Assembly (NCBI RefSeq): GCF_035917275.1 | Contig: NZ_CP108508.1 | Span: forward strand, 8,122,001 to 8,186,000 | Length of the DNA stretch: 64,000 nucleotides | Origin: Streptomyces sp. NBC_01237 | GTDB lineage: Bacteria > Actinomycetota > Actinomycetes > Streptomycetales > Streptomycetaceae | Direction of reading: 5' to 3' | Part shown: positions 25,542 to 34,791 of the stretch, in pieces | Numbering within the stretch: position 1 is the stretch's first letter | Layout: each line of letters opens with the position of its first letter | The notes under the pieces: generated by a model | Database searches by the model: none | Seen by the model: the letters and a program-made list of their open reading frames with translations, nothing else | Told to the model about the DNA's origin: nothing | Position numbers and translations under genes: made by a program

Positions 25542-25633
25542 CGCACGCCCGCAGCCGGGCAGATCCCCGGATCCAGCCGCGGCCGCTCGCACCGGACAAC
25601 CACACCACCAACCCGAGAAAGGGAGAAGACGCC

Positions 25634-26776
25634 GTGGAAGAGGACGACAAGAAGACCAAGAAGGCCGGGGAGACGAGGCCGTGGGAGGCGTGGGGGGAGA
25701 AAGCCTCCGCGCGAGGGGCGGTGCTCTGTGTGCTGGGGCTGATCACCCTGGCCGTGGCGATCCTCTCCGTAGCTGTCAGCTACGACATCCTGGAGCCCGT
25801 CTTCGGCGGGTGGGCCGTGCCGACCGTCGGCGCCCTGGACGCCCTCTGGGTCGTCGTCCAGGTGACCGAGATCCTGGCCGGCAACAACCGCCGCCGCGCC
25901 CGGCGTGTCCAGATCGCCGGGTTCCTGCTCACGGCCGTCAACGCGGCCGTGCCCACGGCCGATCTGATCCTGTCGTCGATGGACAACGACAAGTTCGAGC
26001 TGGCCGTGGTCCTCACCCCGGTCGCGATCGTCATGACCAAGCTCGCCTGGTGGGTGGTGCTGCCCTCGCTCGGGCGGCCGGTGTCGGACCGGACGCGGCA
26101 GGACCTCGCCACCAAGCGCCAGCAGGTCGCGGACCACCTGGAGGAGATGGAGGCCGAGGCCGCACACCGCATCGAGCTCCTGAAGCTGGCCGCCGAGCTG
26201 GAGACACGGGTGGCCAAGGCCGAGACCACCTACCGCAGGAGCGTCCTCAAGGCCCAGCAGACCACGACCGAGAAACTGCACGGCCAGGCCGCGACCACCG
26301 AGAAGACGGTCGCGGAGAAGGCGCTGCCGCCGTCCGTGGCGGCGATCCGCCTGCCGGTCCTCGGGGAGTGGAAGCCGTCCGCGCTCGCCCTGCCCGGCAC
26401 ACCCGACGGTGCCCGGCACATCGGCGGCACGCAGGTCAACGCCCTGCCGCCCGGAACCGGCACACCGAACGGCGGCACACCGGCACACCCGACCGTGCCC
26501 ACCGTCACGCTCGCCGAACTCGCGTCCGTGGCGGGCGTGCCGGTTCCGGAGCCCGGCCAGCCCCTGACCGACGAGCAGCTGGACGTGGTGCTGCGGCACG
26601 TGCGCTACGCCGAGGACCCGCCGACGTCCTACCGCAAGGCCCGCGACACCTTCCGCCGCGCCGGATACGTCGGCTCGACACGGCGGATCCGCATCGCGTG
26701 GGGCGCGCTGCTGGCCCACGAGAACGCCGACGAGACCTTCGAGGACGAAGACGAGTCCGAGGACGCCAGCGTCTGA
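25634..26776 (+). CDS. Spd/DUF2637-like membrane protein for plasmid spread
   Basis: A 380-residue protein from the GTG at 25634. Four membrane segments lie at about residues 29-53, 58-80, 93-112 and 122-145 (for example LCVLGLITLAVAILSVAVSY), then a long coiled-coil-like helix (about 155-235), a Pro/Thr-rich linker and a C-terminal helical domain resembling a winged helix (about 305-365). This order matches the membrane proteins that accompany TraB on Streptomyces plasmids and help spread DNA through the recipient mycelium. It sits directly before the candidate clt and traB. Confidence 0.6.
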   Translation: MEEDDKKTKKAGETRPWEAWGEKASARGAVLCVLGLITLAVAILSVAVSYDILEPVFGGWAVPTVGALDALWVVVQVTEILAGNNRRRARRVQIAGFLLTAVNAAVPTADLILSSMDNDKFELAVVLTPVAIVMTKLAWWVVLPSLGRPVSDRTRQDLATKRQQVADHLEEMEAEAAHRIELLKLAAELETRVAKAETTYRRSVLKAQQTTTEKLHGQAATTEKTVAEKALPPSVAAIRLPVLGEWKPSALALPGTPDGARHIGGTQVNALPPGTGTPNGGTPAHPTVPTVTLAELASVAGVPVPEPGQPLTDEQLDVVLRHVRYAEDPPTSYRKARDTFRRAGYVGSTRRIRIAWGALLAHENADETFEDEDESEDASV

Positions 26777-26827
26777 CCGCCGTCCGGCACGAGCAGTCCT
26801 GAACCACCGTCCGGCACCACCGGTGAT

Positions 26828-26855
26828 GGCCAGCCCGCCCCTGTGCGGGCTGGCC
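26828..26855 (+). terminator. Stem-loop terminator before the clt repeats
   Basis: 11-bp arms GGCCAGCCCGC and GCGGGCTGGCC with a 6-base loop, 51 bases after the stop of the Spd-like gene. Confidence 0.65.
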
Positions 26856-26888
26856 GTCGCCGCGACTGCCGGAAACAGCACAGCAGTC

Positions 26889-26956
26889 GACCCGGTGCAG
26901 ACCCGGTGAGTGACCCGGCGAGCGAAACCTCGCAGACCCGGCGGAGCAGACCCGGC
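26889..26956. repeat. Candidate clt: five GACCCGG TraB recognition repeats
   Basis: Five direct copies of GACCCGG followed by T or C begin at 26889, 26900, 26912, 26935 and 26949. Streptomyces TraB is known to bind 8-bp TRS repeats in the clt locus, and GACCCGGA is the published motif for pSVH1. The copies here lie immediately before the traB start at 27012, where a clt would be expected. Confidence 0.7.
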
Positions 26957-27011
26957 GAGCACCGCACGCACATCAAGACCGATCGATTCGCCAACCAACG
27001 AAAGGACGGGT

Positions 27012-28664
27012 GTGGCAAGCAAGAAGCAACAGCAGGCCGGAGCCGGAGAAGACGCCTACGGGCAACTGGCCGGCGGAATCGGCACCCTCGCCATCACCTT
27101 CGGCATCCTCGGCGCCATCAAGGACCAGCTCGGCCTGTCCTGGCCGGCCACCGTGCTGCTCACAGCCGGGTCCCTGGTCGCGCTCGGAGCCCTGGCCTGG
27201 CGGATCCGCAAGGCCTTCCAGAGGCTCCGGGCGGGCGGGAAACAGCCCGCGGCCGCCCTGAGGCAGGAAGCGCCCGGCACGGCTCTCAGTGAGGTCGTGG
27301 ACGGGGCGGACGGCGGGGACGGTACGGGCGAGCAGCCCGCCGTCCACGGGGCCCTGACGGCAGTACTGACGCAGGCCGGGGCCATCGGGAAGGAGGAAGC
27401 GGTCCTGGACGACGAGGTCACCGTCGAGCAGCTCGACGTCGGCACCGTCTACAGCTTCCTTCTGCCCGCGTCCCGGACAGCCGCCGACGTCGCCGGAAGG
27501 CTCGGCCCCATCGCGAGCATGTTCGGCGTCACCCGGTTGCACCTGAAGCTGGAGACCAGCCGCCGGAGCGAGCGTCACGTCCGCCTCCTGGTGCTGAAGG
27601 AGCCGCCCTTCACCCAGCCTTTCCCCGCACCGACCCGGGAGGAGATCACCGCATTCTCCGGAGTCCCTTTCGGGCACGACGTGACCGGAAAGCTGGCGGG
27701 AGTTACCACTTTCGACAGGGCGTCGCTACTTGTCGGCGGGATGACTCAGATGGGCAAGACGACGCTGGTCAACGGAATCATCACGTGCCTGCTGATTGCG
27801 TACGGAGATTTCGATCTGTATCTGCTCGACGGAAAGCTGTGCGGGCTCACAGAATTCGAGAAGATCGCCGTCCGCTATGAGGCATCGGACGATCCGGCCG
27901 TCCTGGAGAGCATGCTCGATGAGCTGATCGTCCGCGTGGACGACCGGTACACGAGAATGCAGCTGGCCAAGCGAAACCGGCAGCCCGCGCCCGAATTCAA
28001 GCCGGTCTTCTTCATCATCGATGAGGCGGCCGACTTCTACGTGGACGACGGCACCAAGGAATCCCAGGAAACGGTTCGAAGTAACGAGGACAAATCGCGG
28101 AAGCTGGTGTCGAAATCACTGGAATCCGGTATTGCCACGATCATGCTGACGCAGCGCCCTTCGAATGACGCCATTCCGGTCAAGGTCCGCGATCAGTTCC
28201 TTTACCGGATGTGCCTCTACGTGGCGGCGAAGGGAACGGCAAAGGTCGCTCTCGGGGACTCGTACTTCGAAACAGTTTCCCCGATCGCGCCCGCGCTCCT
28301 CGACTCGAATATCCCGGGCCAGGCCGTCCTTTTCGCGCGTGGTACCTCAACTCTGATCCGCGGCTTCAAGTTCCCCGAAGAATTCATCTGGGATGCGGTC
28401 GATGAGGTGCATGACCGCCGGAATCAAGCGATCGCTGAGCTCCCCGAAACTCCTCTCACGAAGGCTATCGCCATCATGGAATCCCAAGGTGTGGACTTCA
28501 TGCTCACGGCCGACCTGGCGCCCGCTCTGGGAATCATGGAAGAGGATTCAGGGAAAGCCGGAAAGCAGCTCAGCAGCCTTCTGGGCGTCCCTGCGCACAA
28601 GGCAGGGAAGGGCCGCGGCCACCTGCTCGTGAACCTCAAGGCCGCCGCGATGTCCGTTTCGTGA
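27012..28664 (+). CDS. traB: TraB/TraSA FtsK-like DNA translocase for conjugative transfer
   Basis: A 550-residue protein from the GTG at 27012 (AAGGACGGG site); the frame is open upstream only through the clt repeats. Order: one or two N-terminal membrane segments at about 20-65, a linker, an FtsK/SpoIIIE motor with Walker A GGMTQMGKTT (242-251) and Walker B VFFIIDEA (332-339), an arginine-rich strand IMLTQRPS, and a C-terminal winged helix (DLAPALGIMEEDSGKAGKQL) of the gamma type that reads the 8-bp TRS. It forms a hexamer at hyphal tips and pumps double-stranded plasmid DNA into the recipient. The GC content dips slightly in the motor domain. Confidence 0.85.
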   Translation: MASKKQQQAGAGEDAYGQLAGGIGTLAITFGILGAIKDQLGLSWPATVLLTAGSLVALGALAWRIRKAFQRLRAGGKQPAAALRQEAPGTALSEVVDGADGGDGTGEQPAVHGALTAVLTQAGAIGKEEAVLDDEVTVEQLDVGTVYSFLLPASRTAADVAGRLGPIASMFGVTRLHLKLETSRRSERHVRLLVLKEPPFTQPFPAPTREEITAFSGVPFGHDVTGKLAGVTTFDRASLLVGGMTQMGKTTLVNGIITCLLIAYGDFDLYLLDGKLCGLTEFEKIAVRYEASDDPAVLESMLDELIVRVDDRYTRMQLAKRNRQPAPEFKPVFFIIDEAADFYVDDGTKESQETVRSNEDKSRKLVSKSLESGIATIMLTQRPSNDAIPVKVRDQFLYRMCLYVAAKGTAKVALGDSYFETVSPIAPALLDSNIPGQAVLFARGTSTLIRGFKFPEEFIWDAVDEVHDRRNQAIAELPETPLTKAIAIMESQGVDFMLTADLAPALGIMEEDSGKAGKQLSSLLGVPAHKAGKGRGHLLVNLKAAAMSVS

Positions 28665-28697
28665 CCCGCCATCCGACCCGCCCAGGCACCGCCCAGG

Positions 28698-28739
28698 CAC
28701 CCGCCACCACCCGCCACCCATGGCGGGTGGTGGCGGGTG
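28698..28739. repeat. Large GC-rich hairpin after traB
   Basis: 19-bp perfect arms (28698-28716 and 28721-28739) with a CCCA loop, built of CCCGCCA units that also continue on both sides. It could be the traB terminator or an additional DNA-binding site. Confidence 0.6.
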
Positions 28740-28816
28740 GGTGGCGGCAGCTGGGCGGGTCGGGTGGCGGACCTGACCTGCACAAACGTCCAGAACGCCA
28801 GGAAGGAGGAAATCAC

Positions 28817-29821
28817 GTGCTGCGAGCCACCACGGCCGTCTCGCTCGGGATAGGAGCCACGGCGGCTGTCGTCGTCGCCAGCCTCGTGCAGGCGGCCGGC
28901 GCCGGACCCGTGGGAGAGGCCCTGGGAATCGGTGTCCCGGTGCCCGCCGAGTACCGGCAGCTCATCGAGGACGCGGGACACGAGTGCCCCGAAGTCAGCC
29001 CCAATCTACTCGCCGCGGTCCTCACCCAGGAATCCGGCTTCAACCCCAAAGCGCAATCGGGGAAAGGGGCCCAGGGGATCGCACAATTCGTCCCTGCCAC
29101 GTGGGAGGCCCACGGGATCGACGGCAACGGGGACGGCAAGCGGGACGTATGGGATCCCGAGGACGCCATCCCGTCCTCGGCGAAATACCTGTGCACCGTC
29201 GCCGGGGAAGTCGACGGCGTCCCCGGCGACAAACAGGAAAACATGCTCGCCGCCTACAACGCCGGATCCAGCAACGTCCGCAAATACGGCGGCGTCCCTC
29301 CCGGATTCGAGGAAACACAGAACTACGTCAAAAACATCACCACCCTCGCCAACCGGAAAACGGGTGGCGCAACAACAAATGCCAACCAGGGTGCTACCGC
29401 CGTCAACACAGCGGCAGAAAAAATCGGCACACCCTATTCATGGGGCGGCGGGAACGCCAACGGCGCCAGCACCGGAATCTGCTGCTCCCCCAACGGGAGC
29501 TCCGGAAAGAGCATCGTCGGATTCGACTGCTCCGGCCTGACCCTCTACGCCTACGCGAAAGCAGGTATCAGCCTGCCGCGCACGGCAGCCCAGCAGTACG
29601 CGGCATCGGAACCCGTGGAACCCGGAAAAGCGCGCCCCGGGGATTTGGTCTTCTACGGATCCAGCGCGGCCAGCATTCACCACGTCGGTATCTACGTCGG
29701 CGGCGGCTGGATCATCAACGCCCCGCGTCCCGGCGCAAAGGTCCGCTACGACCGCCTCGACATGATGTCCGACCTGTATTCCCTTGCACGCCCCACCCCG
29801 AACACCACCAAGGAGACCTGA
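28817..29821 (+). CDS. Bifunctional lytic transglycosylase/NlpC-P60 peptidase (VirB1-like)
   Basis: A 334-residue secreted or membrane-anchored wall hydrolase; GTG at 28817 with GGAGGA. A signal-anchor is at about 8-30. Residues 55-180 form an SLT/goose-lysozyme-type transglycosylase (catalytic Glu in LTQESGFNP, then QGIAQFVPATW and AAYNAGSSNV). Residues 205-325 form an NlpC/P60 domain with Cys in FDCSGLT and His in IHHVGIY. It would open the peptidoglycan for the transfer machinery. It overlaps the next gene by one base (TGATG), so the module is an operon. Confidence 0.8.
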   Translation: MLRATTAVSLGIGATAAVVVASLVQAAGAGPVGEALGIGVPVPAEYRQLIEDAGHECPEVSPNLLAAVLTQESGFNPKAQSGKGAQGIAQFVPATWEAHGIDGNGDGKRDVWDPEDAIPSSAKYLCTVAGEVDGVPGDKQENMLAAYNAGSSNVRKYGGVPPGFEETQNYVKNITTLANRKTGGATTNANQGATAVNTAAEKIGTPYSWGGGNANGASTGICCSPNGSSGKSIVGFDCSGLTLYAYAKAGISLPRTAAQQYAASEPVEPGKARPGDLVFYGSSAASIHHVGIYVGGGWIINAPRPGAKVRYDRLDMMSDLYSLARPTPNTTKET

Positions 29822-30090
29822 TGTCCAAGTCGCTTTTCACCCTCGCCGAGGCCACCGACATGTCCGGCGGCTTCACCGACTTCTTCGCCACGATCGGCAT
29901 GACCGGCAGCGGACTCGTCACCAAGGGGATCCCCGCCGTCATCGCCGTCGTCGCGCTGCTGATGCTGCTCAAGCTCCCCAACGACCCCAAGGGCGCGCTG
30001 CGCAAGGGCAGCATGGCGCTCGGCACCCTGTTTGTCGCCCTGGTCCTGGCGCTCTACGGCAGCACCCTCTTCGCCACCGTCGGGGTCTGA
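29821..30090 (+). CDS. Small two-helix membrane protein, pilin (VirB2/TrbC)-like position
   Basis: An 89-residue protein. Hydrophobic segments at about 37-51 (IPAVIAVVALLMLLK) and 67-86 (MALGTLFVALVLALYGSTLF) are separated by a short basic loop, as in VirB2/TrbC-type subunits. The position between the wall hydrolase and the TrbL-like gene supports a role as a structural subunit of a secretion-like apparatus. No signal peptidase motif is obvious. Confidence 0.55.
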   Translation: MSKSLFTLAEATDMSGGFTDFFATIGMTGSGLVTKGIPAVIAVVALLMLLKLPNDPKGALRKGSMALGTLFVALVLALYGSTLFATVGV

Positions 30091-30095
30091 CGGCG

Positions 30096-31286
30096 ATGCC
30101 GGACAGCAACCCGTGCGCCGACATCAAGGGCCTGGCGCGGGAGTACTGCGAGACCGACGACGGCAAGACCCCGTTCTCCAGAGAGGGGAGCGGCGGTGAA
30201 GGCGTCGTCGACTCGGCATCCGAGACGGTCAAGGACCTCGCCAAAAGACTCGCCGACACCATCAGCGGACTCGTCGCACCGAGCAGAACATCAGCACCCG
30301 CGGAGAAGACACATGAGATGTATGTGCAGTTCCACGGGTTCGGTCAGCATCTGGCTGTAGCGATCTTCGTGTGCGTGGTGGTGGTGTGCGCCCTGACCGC
30401 ATGGCAGGGCACACCCCGCCTCAAGCAGCTCGGCGCCACCACCGGGTGGACCCTCGTGGCCGTCGCCGGTATGGCGGCGGTCCCGGGAGCCGTCCTGCTC
30501 CTCAACGCGGCCGCGAGCAAGGCGTTCACAGCCGCTTTCAACAGCAACGAGTCCACGCTGTTCGGCGCCATCAACGAGTCCTTGGAGAAGGGGGGCGACG
30601 CCGGGAACCCTCTGGGGCAGCTGCTGATCATTTCGGCGCTCGTCGTCTGCCTGGGCTTCGCGGCGCTGGTGTACACGGTGCGCACGCCCGGCATTCTCGT
30701 GTTCGTGTGCATCGCGCCCCTGGTGCTGGCCTCGCTGGCACGCGGGGGCGACACCACAGCGGTCAGGGCCTGGGCTGCTCGGCTGCTGGGGCTGATCTTC
30801 GCCCCGCTCGCCCTGCTGCTGATCAGCCCGCTCATCCCGCTCGCCGGCGGATCCCTCGTGCTCCACACCGTTCTCCTGCTGGCGGCCGACGCCCTCATGC
30901 TCCGCATGATCTTCCACGGGATCCCCTATTTCGGGCCCAGGGTCGCGAGGGCGGCACGGTCCATGGTGGAGCGCCGTACGCCCAACGCCGTGGCGATGGG
31001 TGTTGTGCGGGCGGGTGTCCCGCAGTTCTACGAGCAGGAGTCCGCACCCCGCGGTCCCCGCACACTCCCCACGCCCGGCCGCGCCGCGCGGCAGGACGGT
31101 GGAGTGCTGCTCGCCGCGTACGGCATCAACAAGCAGTCGTCCCGGCCGGGACGACTGACGACCGCGTCGGCGGTCGCGTCGGCGCGGCGGGAGGAGACCG
31201 ACCGCGCCGACCGCACGGCCCAGATCAGCCAGGCACGGCGCCAGGCACGAGCCGCCGCCCAGCGGCAGAACCCGCCCACACCGTAG
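30096..31286 (+). CDS. Polytopic membrane protein, VirB6/TrbL-like
   Basis: A 396-residue protein from the ATG at 30096, 5 bases after the preceding stop. It has a soluble N-terminus (about 1-80), then at least five membrane segments between about 88 and 290 (for example LAVAIFVCVVVVCALTAW and LLGLIFAPLALLLISPLIPL), and a basic cytoplasmic tail of about 100 residues. Size, topology and gene order fit the inner-membrane channel component (VirB6/TrbL) of type IV systems. Followed by a strong terminator-like stem. Confidence 0.6.
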   Translation: MPDSNPCADIKGLAREYCETDDGKTPFSREGSGGEGVVDSASETVKDLAKRLADTISGLVAPSRTSAPAEKTHEMYVQFHGFGQHLAVAIFVCVVVVCALTAWQGTPRLKQLGATTGWTLVAVAGMAAVPGAVLLLNAAASKAFTAAFNSNESTLFGAINESLEKGGDAGNPLGQLLIISALVVCLGFAALVYTVRTPGILVFVCIAPLVLASLARGGDTTAVRAWAARLLGLIFAPLALLLISPLIPLAGGSLVLHTVLLLAADALMLRMIFHGIPYFGPRVARAARSMVERRTPNAVAMGVVRAGVPQFYEQESAPRGPRTLPTPGRAARQDGGVLLAAYGINKQSSRPGRLTTASAVASARREETDRADRTAQISQARRQARAAAQRQNPPTP

Positions 31287-31297
31287 AACCACCAGCA

Positions 31298-31350
31298 GGC
31301 CGCGGCGCCCGCCCCTTGACCACCACGGTCAGGGGGCGGGCGCCGCGGCC
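31298..31350 (+). terminator. Very strong stem-loop
   Basis: 18-bp outer arms (31298-31315, 31333-31350) with an inner TGACC/GGTCA pairing, 11 bases after the stop at 31286. Since the next gene starts 21 bases later, it may attenuate rather than end transcription. Confidence 0.7.
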
Positions 31351-31371
31351 CTTTCATCTCAGGAGGACCTG

Positions 31372-32445
31372 TTGTATTCCCTGACGCCCGGCTACCGGAT
31401 CCCCGCCCTGCAGCGCGGACTCAGCCCCGTCGAGACCCTGCTGACGCGTGCGAACGCGGGCGTCGGGGGCGCCGTGCTGATGTCGGCGCTGATCTCCCCG
31501 CCGCCCTTCTGGGCGCTCGGTACGGTCGGCGCGGCCGCGGCCGCACTCAACGTCACTCCCGGTCCCCGCTCGGTCGCCCGCTGGGCCGCGGTCGGATACC
31601 GGCGTGTGCGCGAGCGCACCGCACCCGACGCCATGACCGCCCAGGCCGGGGCGACCGCGACATGGACGCTCTACCCGGACCACGGCACCATGCAGGACCC
31701 CCACCGCCGAGCCGGTTTCCACGACGCGATCTCACGCGCGCTGGCCTTCGCCGGCGGGCAGGCCCGGACCGCCGGAGTGCAGGTCCACATCACCCACCAC
31801 GCGACCGTCGGCGACACCACCGACCACACACAGACCATCTCCGTCCACGTCCCCAAAGCGCTGACCGGCCAGCCGGCCCGCATCCTCGACACCCTCGCGG
31901 CAGAGTTCGCCGCCCTGGGCGCCCTGGACGCATTGGACCCCGAGCCGGTTCCCACGGTGGCCGGGCGCGGCCCGGGGTGGGTGGAGCTGGAGGACGGGCG
32001 GCACGCGGCGACCGCCCGGATCACCGGATGGCCCGAGGAGACCGGCGGCGACCTCATGCCGCGGCTGCTCCTGGGCCAGGAGCAGGACCGGTCGCTCGCC
32101 GTGCTGTACCGGCCGCTGCCACCCGACCAGTCCCGCCGCTCCGCGAAATGGCAGAAAGCGGCCAGCGAGGTATTCACGACCGACCAGGTCAAGGCCGACG
32201 CGCACGGCCTGGCCAGTGGCACCACGCACGGCGCGCTTGTCCAGGGCGCGGCCCTCGTCGATGTCGACGCCTACCTCACGGTCTGGGGCGACAGCCCCGA
32301 CGAGGTGACGGATGCCCGCTGGCAGACATCGCTGGTCGCCGACCGGCACCGCATCCACCTCGACTGGCTCACCGGCCAGCAGCACCGCGCCCACGTCATG
32401 ACCACCCCGCACGGCGCCTCCACACGGAAAGGAGCGATCCTCTGA
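31372..32445 (+). CDS. PrgI/VirB3-like protein with VirB4-N-like domain
   Basis: A 357-residue protein with a TTG start at 31372 directly preceded by AGGAGGACC, so the unusual start is well supported. Two membrane segments at about 25-58 (AGVGGAVLMSALI, FWALGTVGAAAAALNV) recall PrgI/VirB3. The soluble remainder (about 85-350) has mixed alpha/beta sequence like the N-terminal part of VirB4-type or SCO6880-type proteins. It overlaps the VirB4-like gene by one base (TGATG); the two could be a split VirB4. Confidence 0.55.
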   Translation: MYSLTPGYRIPALQRGLSPVETLLTRANAGVGGAVLMSALISPPPFWALGTVGAAAAALNVTPGPRSVARWAAVGYRRVRERTAPDAMTAQAGATATWTLYPDHGTMQDPHRRAGFHDAISRALAFAGGQARTAGVQVHITHHATVGDTTDHTQTISVHVPKALTGQPARILDTLAAEFAALGALDALDPEPVPTVAGRGPGWVELEDGRHAATARITGWPEETGGDLMPRLLLGQEQDRSLAVLYRPLPPDQSRRSAKWQKAASEVFTTDQVKADAHGLASGTTHGALVQGAALVDVDAYLTVWGDSPDEVTDARWQTSLVADRHRIHLDWLTGQQHRAHVMTTPHGASTRKGAIL

Positions 32446-34673
32446 TGATCCGTCTGCCCTCCAACCACGCCGCGGTCACCGCCCCGCTCGTCGCTTCCAG
32501 CACCCGCTTCCCCGGTATCCCGATCGGCCGGTCCCTCCTCGACGGGCGGCCCTTCCACCTCTCCCCCGTTCTCGTGGACGACAGTGTCCTGCCGTCCACG
32601 AACAGCCTTGCGCTGGGCGGCCTGGGCTCGGGCAAGTCCACGACGGCGAAGACGTGCATCCACCGCGAGATCCTCCACCGCGACCACCAGGCCGTCGTCG
32701 TCGACTCCTTCGGAGAGGGCGCCGACGGTGAGTGGGCAGCGCTGGCACGGTCCCTCGGAGGCCGGGTCATCAAGGCGGGCGACTTCACCCTCAACCCCCT
32801 CAGCCCCCTCTTCCCGCCCCAGGTCCGCGAGCAGCTGGTCCGCTCGCTGATCCTCGCGGTCGAGCCCGGAGCCCTCACCCCGCAGGCCACCCACGCACTC
32901 CAGCACGCCCTCAACCACCCGAAGTCGGCCTCGCTGAACGGGCTCGTGGACGCGCTGGCCTGCCCGGAGGACGGCCGGTGGCCGGCGGCCACACTCGCGG
33001 ACTGGGGCGTGGGCGCAGCGATCGCCCTGTCCCGCTACACCGAAGGGTCCCTCCGCGGGCTGTTCGACGGGGAGGGCGCGAGCCTTCCGCCGACGGATCT
33101 GCCGATCCTGAGCTTCGATTTCTCCGGCCTGGACCGAAACTCCCCGGCGATCCCGTCGCTGATGGCGGCAGTGTCGTGCTGGGCGGAGCAGGTGTGGCTG
33201 CCTCAGTCGACCGCCGTGCACCGGCACCTGGTCATTGAGGAGGCGTGGCAGATCCTGCTGTCCCCCGCCACCGGCGAACTCATCCAGCGCCTGCTGAAGA
33301 ACTCCCGTAGGGCGGGACTGTCCCTGAAAGCGATCATGCACACCCTGTCCGACCTCGGTACCGGGAAGGCGCAGGACCTGGCAAAACTGTGCGAGATCGC
33401 GCACGTCGGGCGCCTGGGCCCCGAGGAAGCCGCGCTCACCGGTGCACTGCTGGGCCTGCCGCAGTGGGCCATCGACATGATCCCCACCCTCGGACCCGGA
33501 CAGGCCGTCTGGCGGGTCGGACCCGACTACGTCGACATCATCCAGACCACCCTCACCGACGACGAAGCCGCACTGACCGACACATCCTCACGCCGCCGCA
33601 CCGCACAACAGGCTCAGGCCCCCGCAGTTGAGCAGGCCCCCGCGGACGACGCGGAGCCCGACATCACCACGGGAGCCGAGGCCGAGGCCGACATCGAGGA
33701 GACCTCGCCGGTACCGGCTGAGCCCGACACCGGCACCGGCAGCGATGACGAGGACCAGGTCGACGGCGGTGGCGAATGGGCGTGGGACATGCCACCCAAT
33801 GTCGTCGACATAAGGCACCACGACGCTCTCCAGGCTGCGAGGGAAGGGCGGTGCGCGGAGGCCGCAGACCTTGCCGCGCTCGGCGAACGCGCGGACATCG
33901 CCGCCCACGGCATCAACAGCACCGAAGCCGTCGCCTGGATCTCGACCCGGGCCCTCGTGGCTGAACTGTGCGGGAACCCCGATCAGGCAGTGCGGCTGCG
34001 CGCTACCGTCGCCCGCATGGGCAACCATCATCCCGAGACGACGGTGAACTACGAGCCTCAGCAGCAGGCCAAGCTGAGCCCTGACCAGGATCCTGAGGGC
34101 CCCGAGGACCCGACCGCCGCATCGCTCCGGCGGCTCTGGCCCGCCGCTGCTGCCATCGTCGGATTGTCCCTGGCCATTGCCTTCGTCTGGGCCACCCCCG
34201 GAGGCGAAGAGAAGCAGCGCCAGGAACGCCAGCAGCACCAACAGAGCCAAGAGCGCCAGGAGCGCCAGGAGCGAGAAGAGAAGGCCGCCCGGTACCAGGG
34301 AAAGGTGCCAGTGGCGCTGGTCATCGACGGAATCCACGTCAACCTCGTTGGCAGGTGGGACGCGGCCAAGAAGCGCACTGTTCTCAGCCTGCGGGCGCGA
34401 TGGGACCAGCACGCGCAGTTTCTTCGCATGGACGTCGGGGACGAAACCGTCAGCAGTGTTCGCTCTAAAGACACCGAACCCATGCGCTCACCCGAACTGG
34501 TGCTGCCGGTCGATGACCCCCGCGCCGATATCACAGTCCGGGTAGCGGTCGGAGGGAAGCACTACAAGCAGAACTCTCGGTCACCCTCCCGCGAGATCCG
34601 CCTCTCCCCGGCCACCGGCACCGCGTTCGACGCCAGGACTGGCAAGAAGTTTCCCGAGGTGACCGTGTTCTGA
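32445..34673 (+). CDS. VirB4-like ATPase with an unusual membrane and beta-domain extension
   Basis: A 742-residue protein from the ATG at 32445 (GGAGC site); the longer open frame to the left overlaps the previous gene and is rejected. Residues 1-390 are a VirB4/TraC-type motor with Walker A GGLGSGKST (58-66) and Walker B LVIEEA (262-267). After an acidic linker comes a helical segment, then a single membrane span (AAAAIVGLSLAIAFVW, about 565-585), a Gln/Arg/Glu-rich coiled coil, and a C-terminal domain rich in beta strands of about 110 residues. VirB4 proteins normally end after the motor, so this extension is exceptional. Confidence 0.7.
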   Translation: MIRLPSNHAAVTAPLVASSTRFPGIPIGRSLLDGRPFHLSPVLVDDSVLPSTNSLALGGLGSGKSTTAKTCIHREILHRDHQAVVVDSFGEGADGEWAALARSLGGRVIKAGDFTLNPLSPLFPPQVREQLVRSLILAVEPGALTPQATHALQHALNHPKSASLNGLVDALACPEDGRWPAATLADWGVGAAIALSRYTEGSLRGLFDGEGASLPPTDLPILSFDFSGLDRNSPAIPSLMAAVSCWAEQVWLPQSTAVHRHLVIEEAWQILLSPATGELIQRLLKNSRRAGLSLKAIMHTLSDLGTGKAQDLAKLCEIAHVGRLGPEEAALTGALLGLPQWAIDMIPTLGPGQAVWRVGPDYVDIIQTTLTDDEAALTDTSSRRRTAQQAQAPAVEQAPADDAEPDITTGAEAEADIEETSPVPAEPDTGTGSDDEDQVDGGGEWAWDMPPNVVDIRHHDALQAAREGRCAEAADLAALGERADIAAHGINSTEAVAWISTRALVAELCGNPDQAVRLRATVARMGNHHPETTVNYEPQQQAKLSPDQDPEGPEDPTAASLRRLWPAAAAIVGLSLAIAFVWATPGGEEKQRQERQQHQQSQERQERQEREEKAARYQGKVPVALVIDGIHVNLVGRWDAAKKRTVLSLRARWDQHAQFLRMDVGDETVSSVRSKDTEPMRSPELVLPVDDPRADITVRVAVGGKHYKQNSRSPSREIRLSPATGTAFDARTGKKFPEVTVF

Positions 34674-34791
34674 TCCAGCCTGTGGGGCCAGCGTATTTGT
34701 GAGCCCTCACAGCTAATCCGGCCGCTTTGCCTGGCCCTCGCCCCCGTCACAGGAATGGGCGAGGACCGGACAAGCCGACCGGCCCGACCTC

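Noticed and set aside
31662..32444. N-terminal extension of the VirB4-like frame
   Set aside because: The extension overlaps the PrgI-like gene in another frame and is Arg/Pro/His-rich; the ATG at 32445 has a proper ribosome site.
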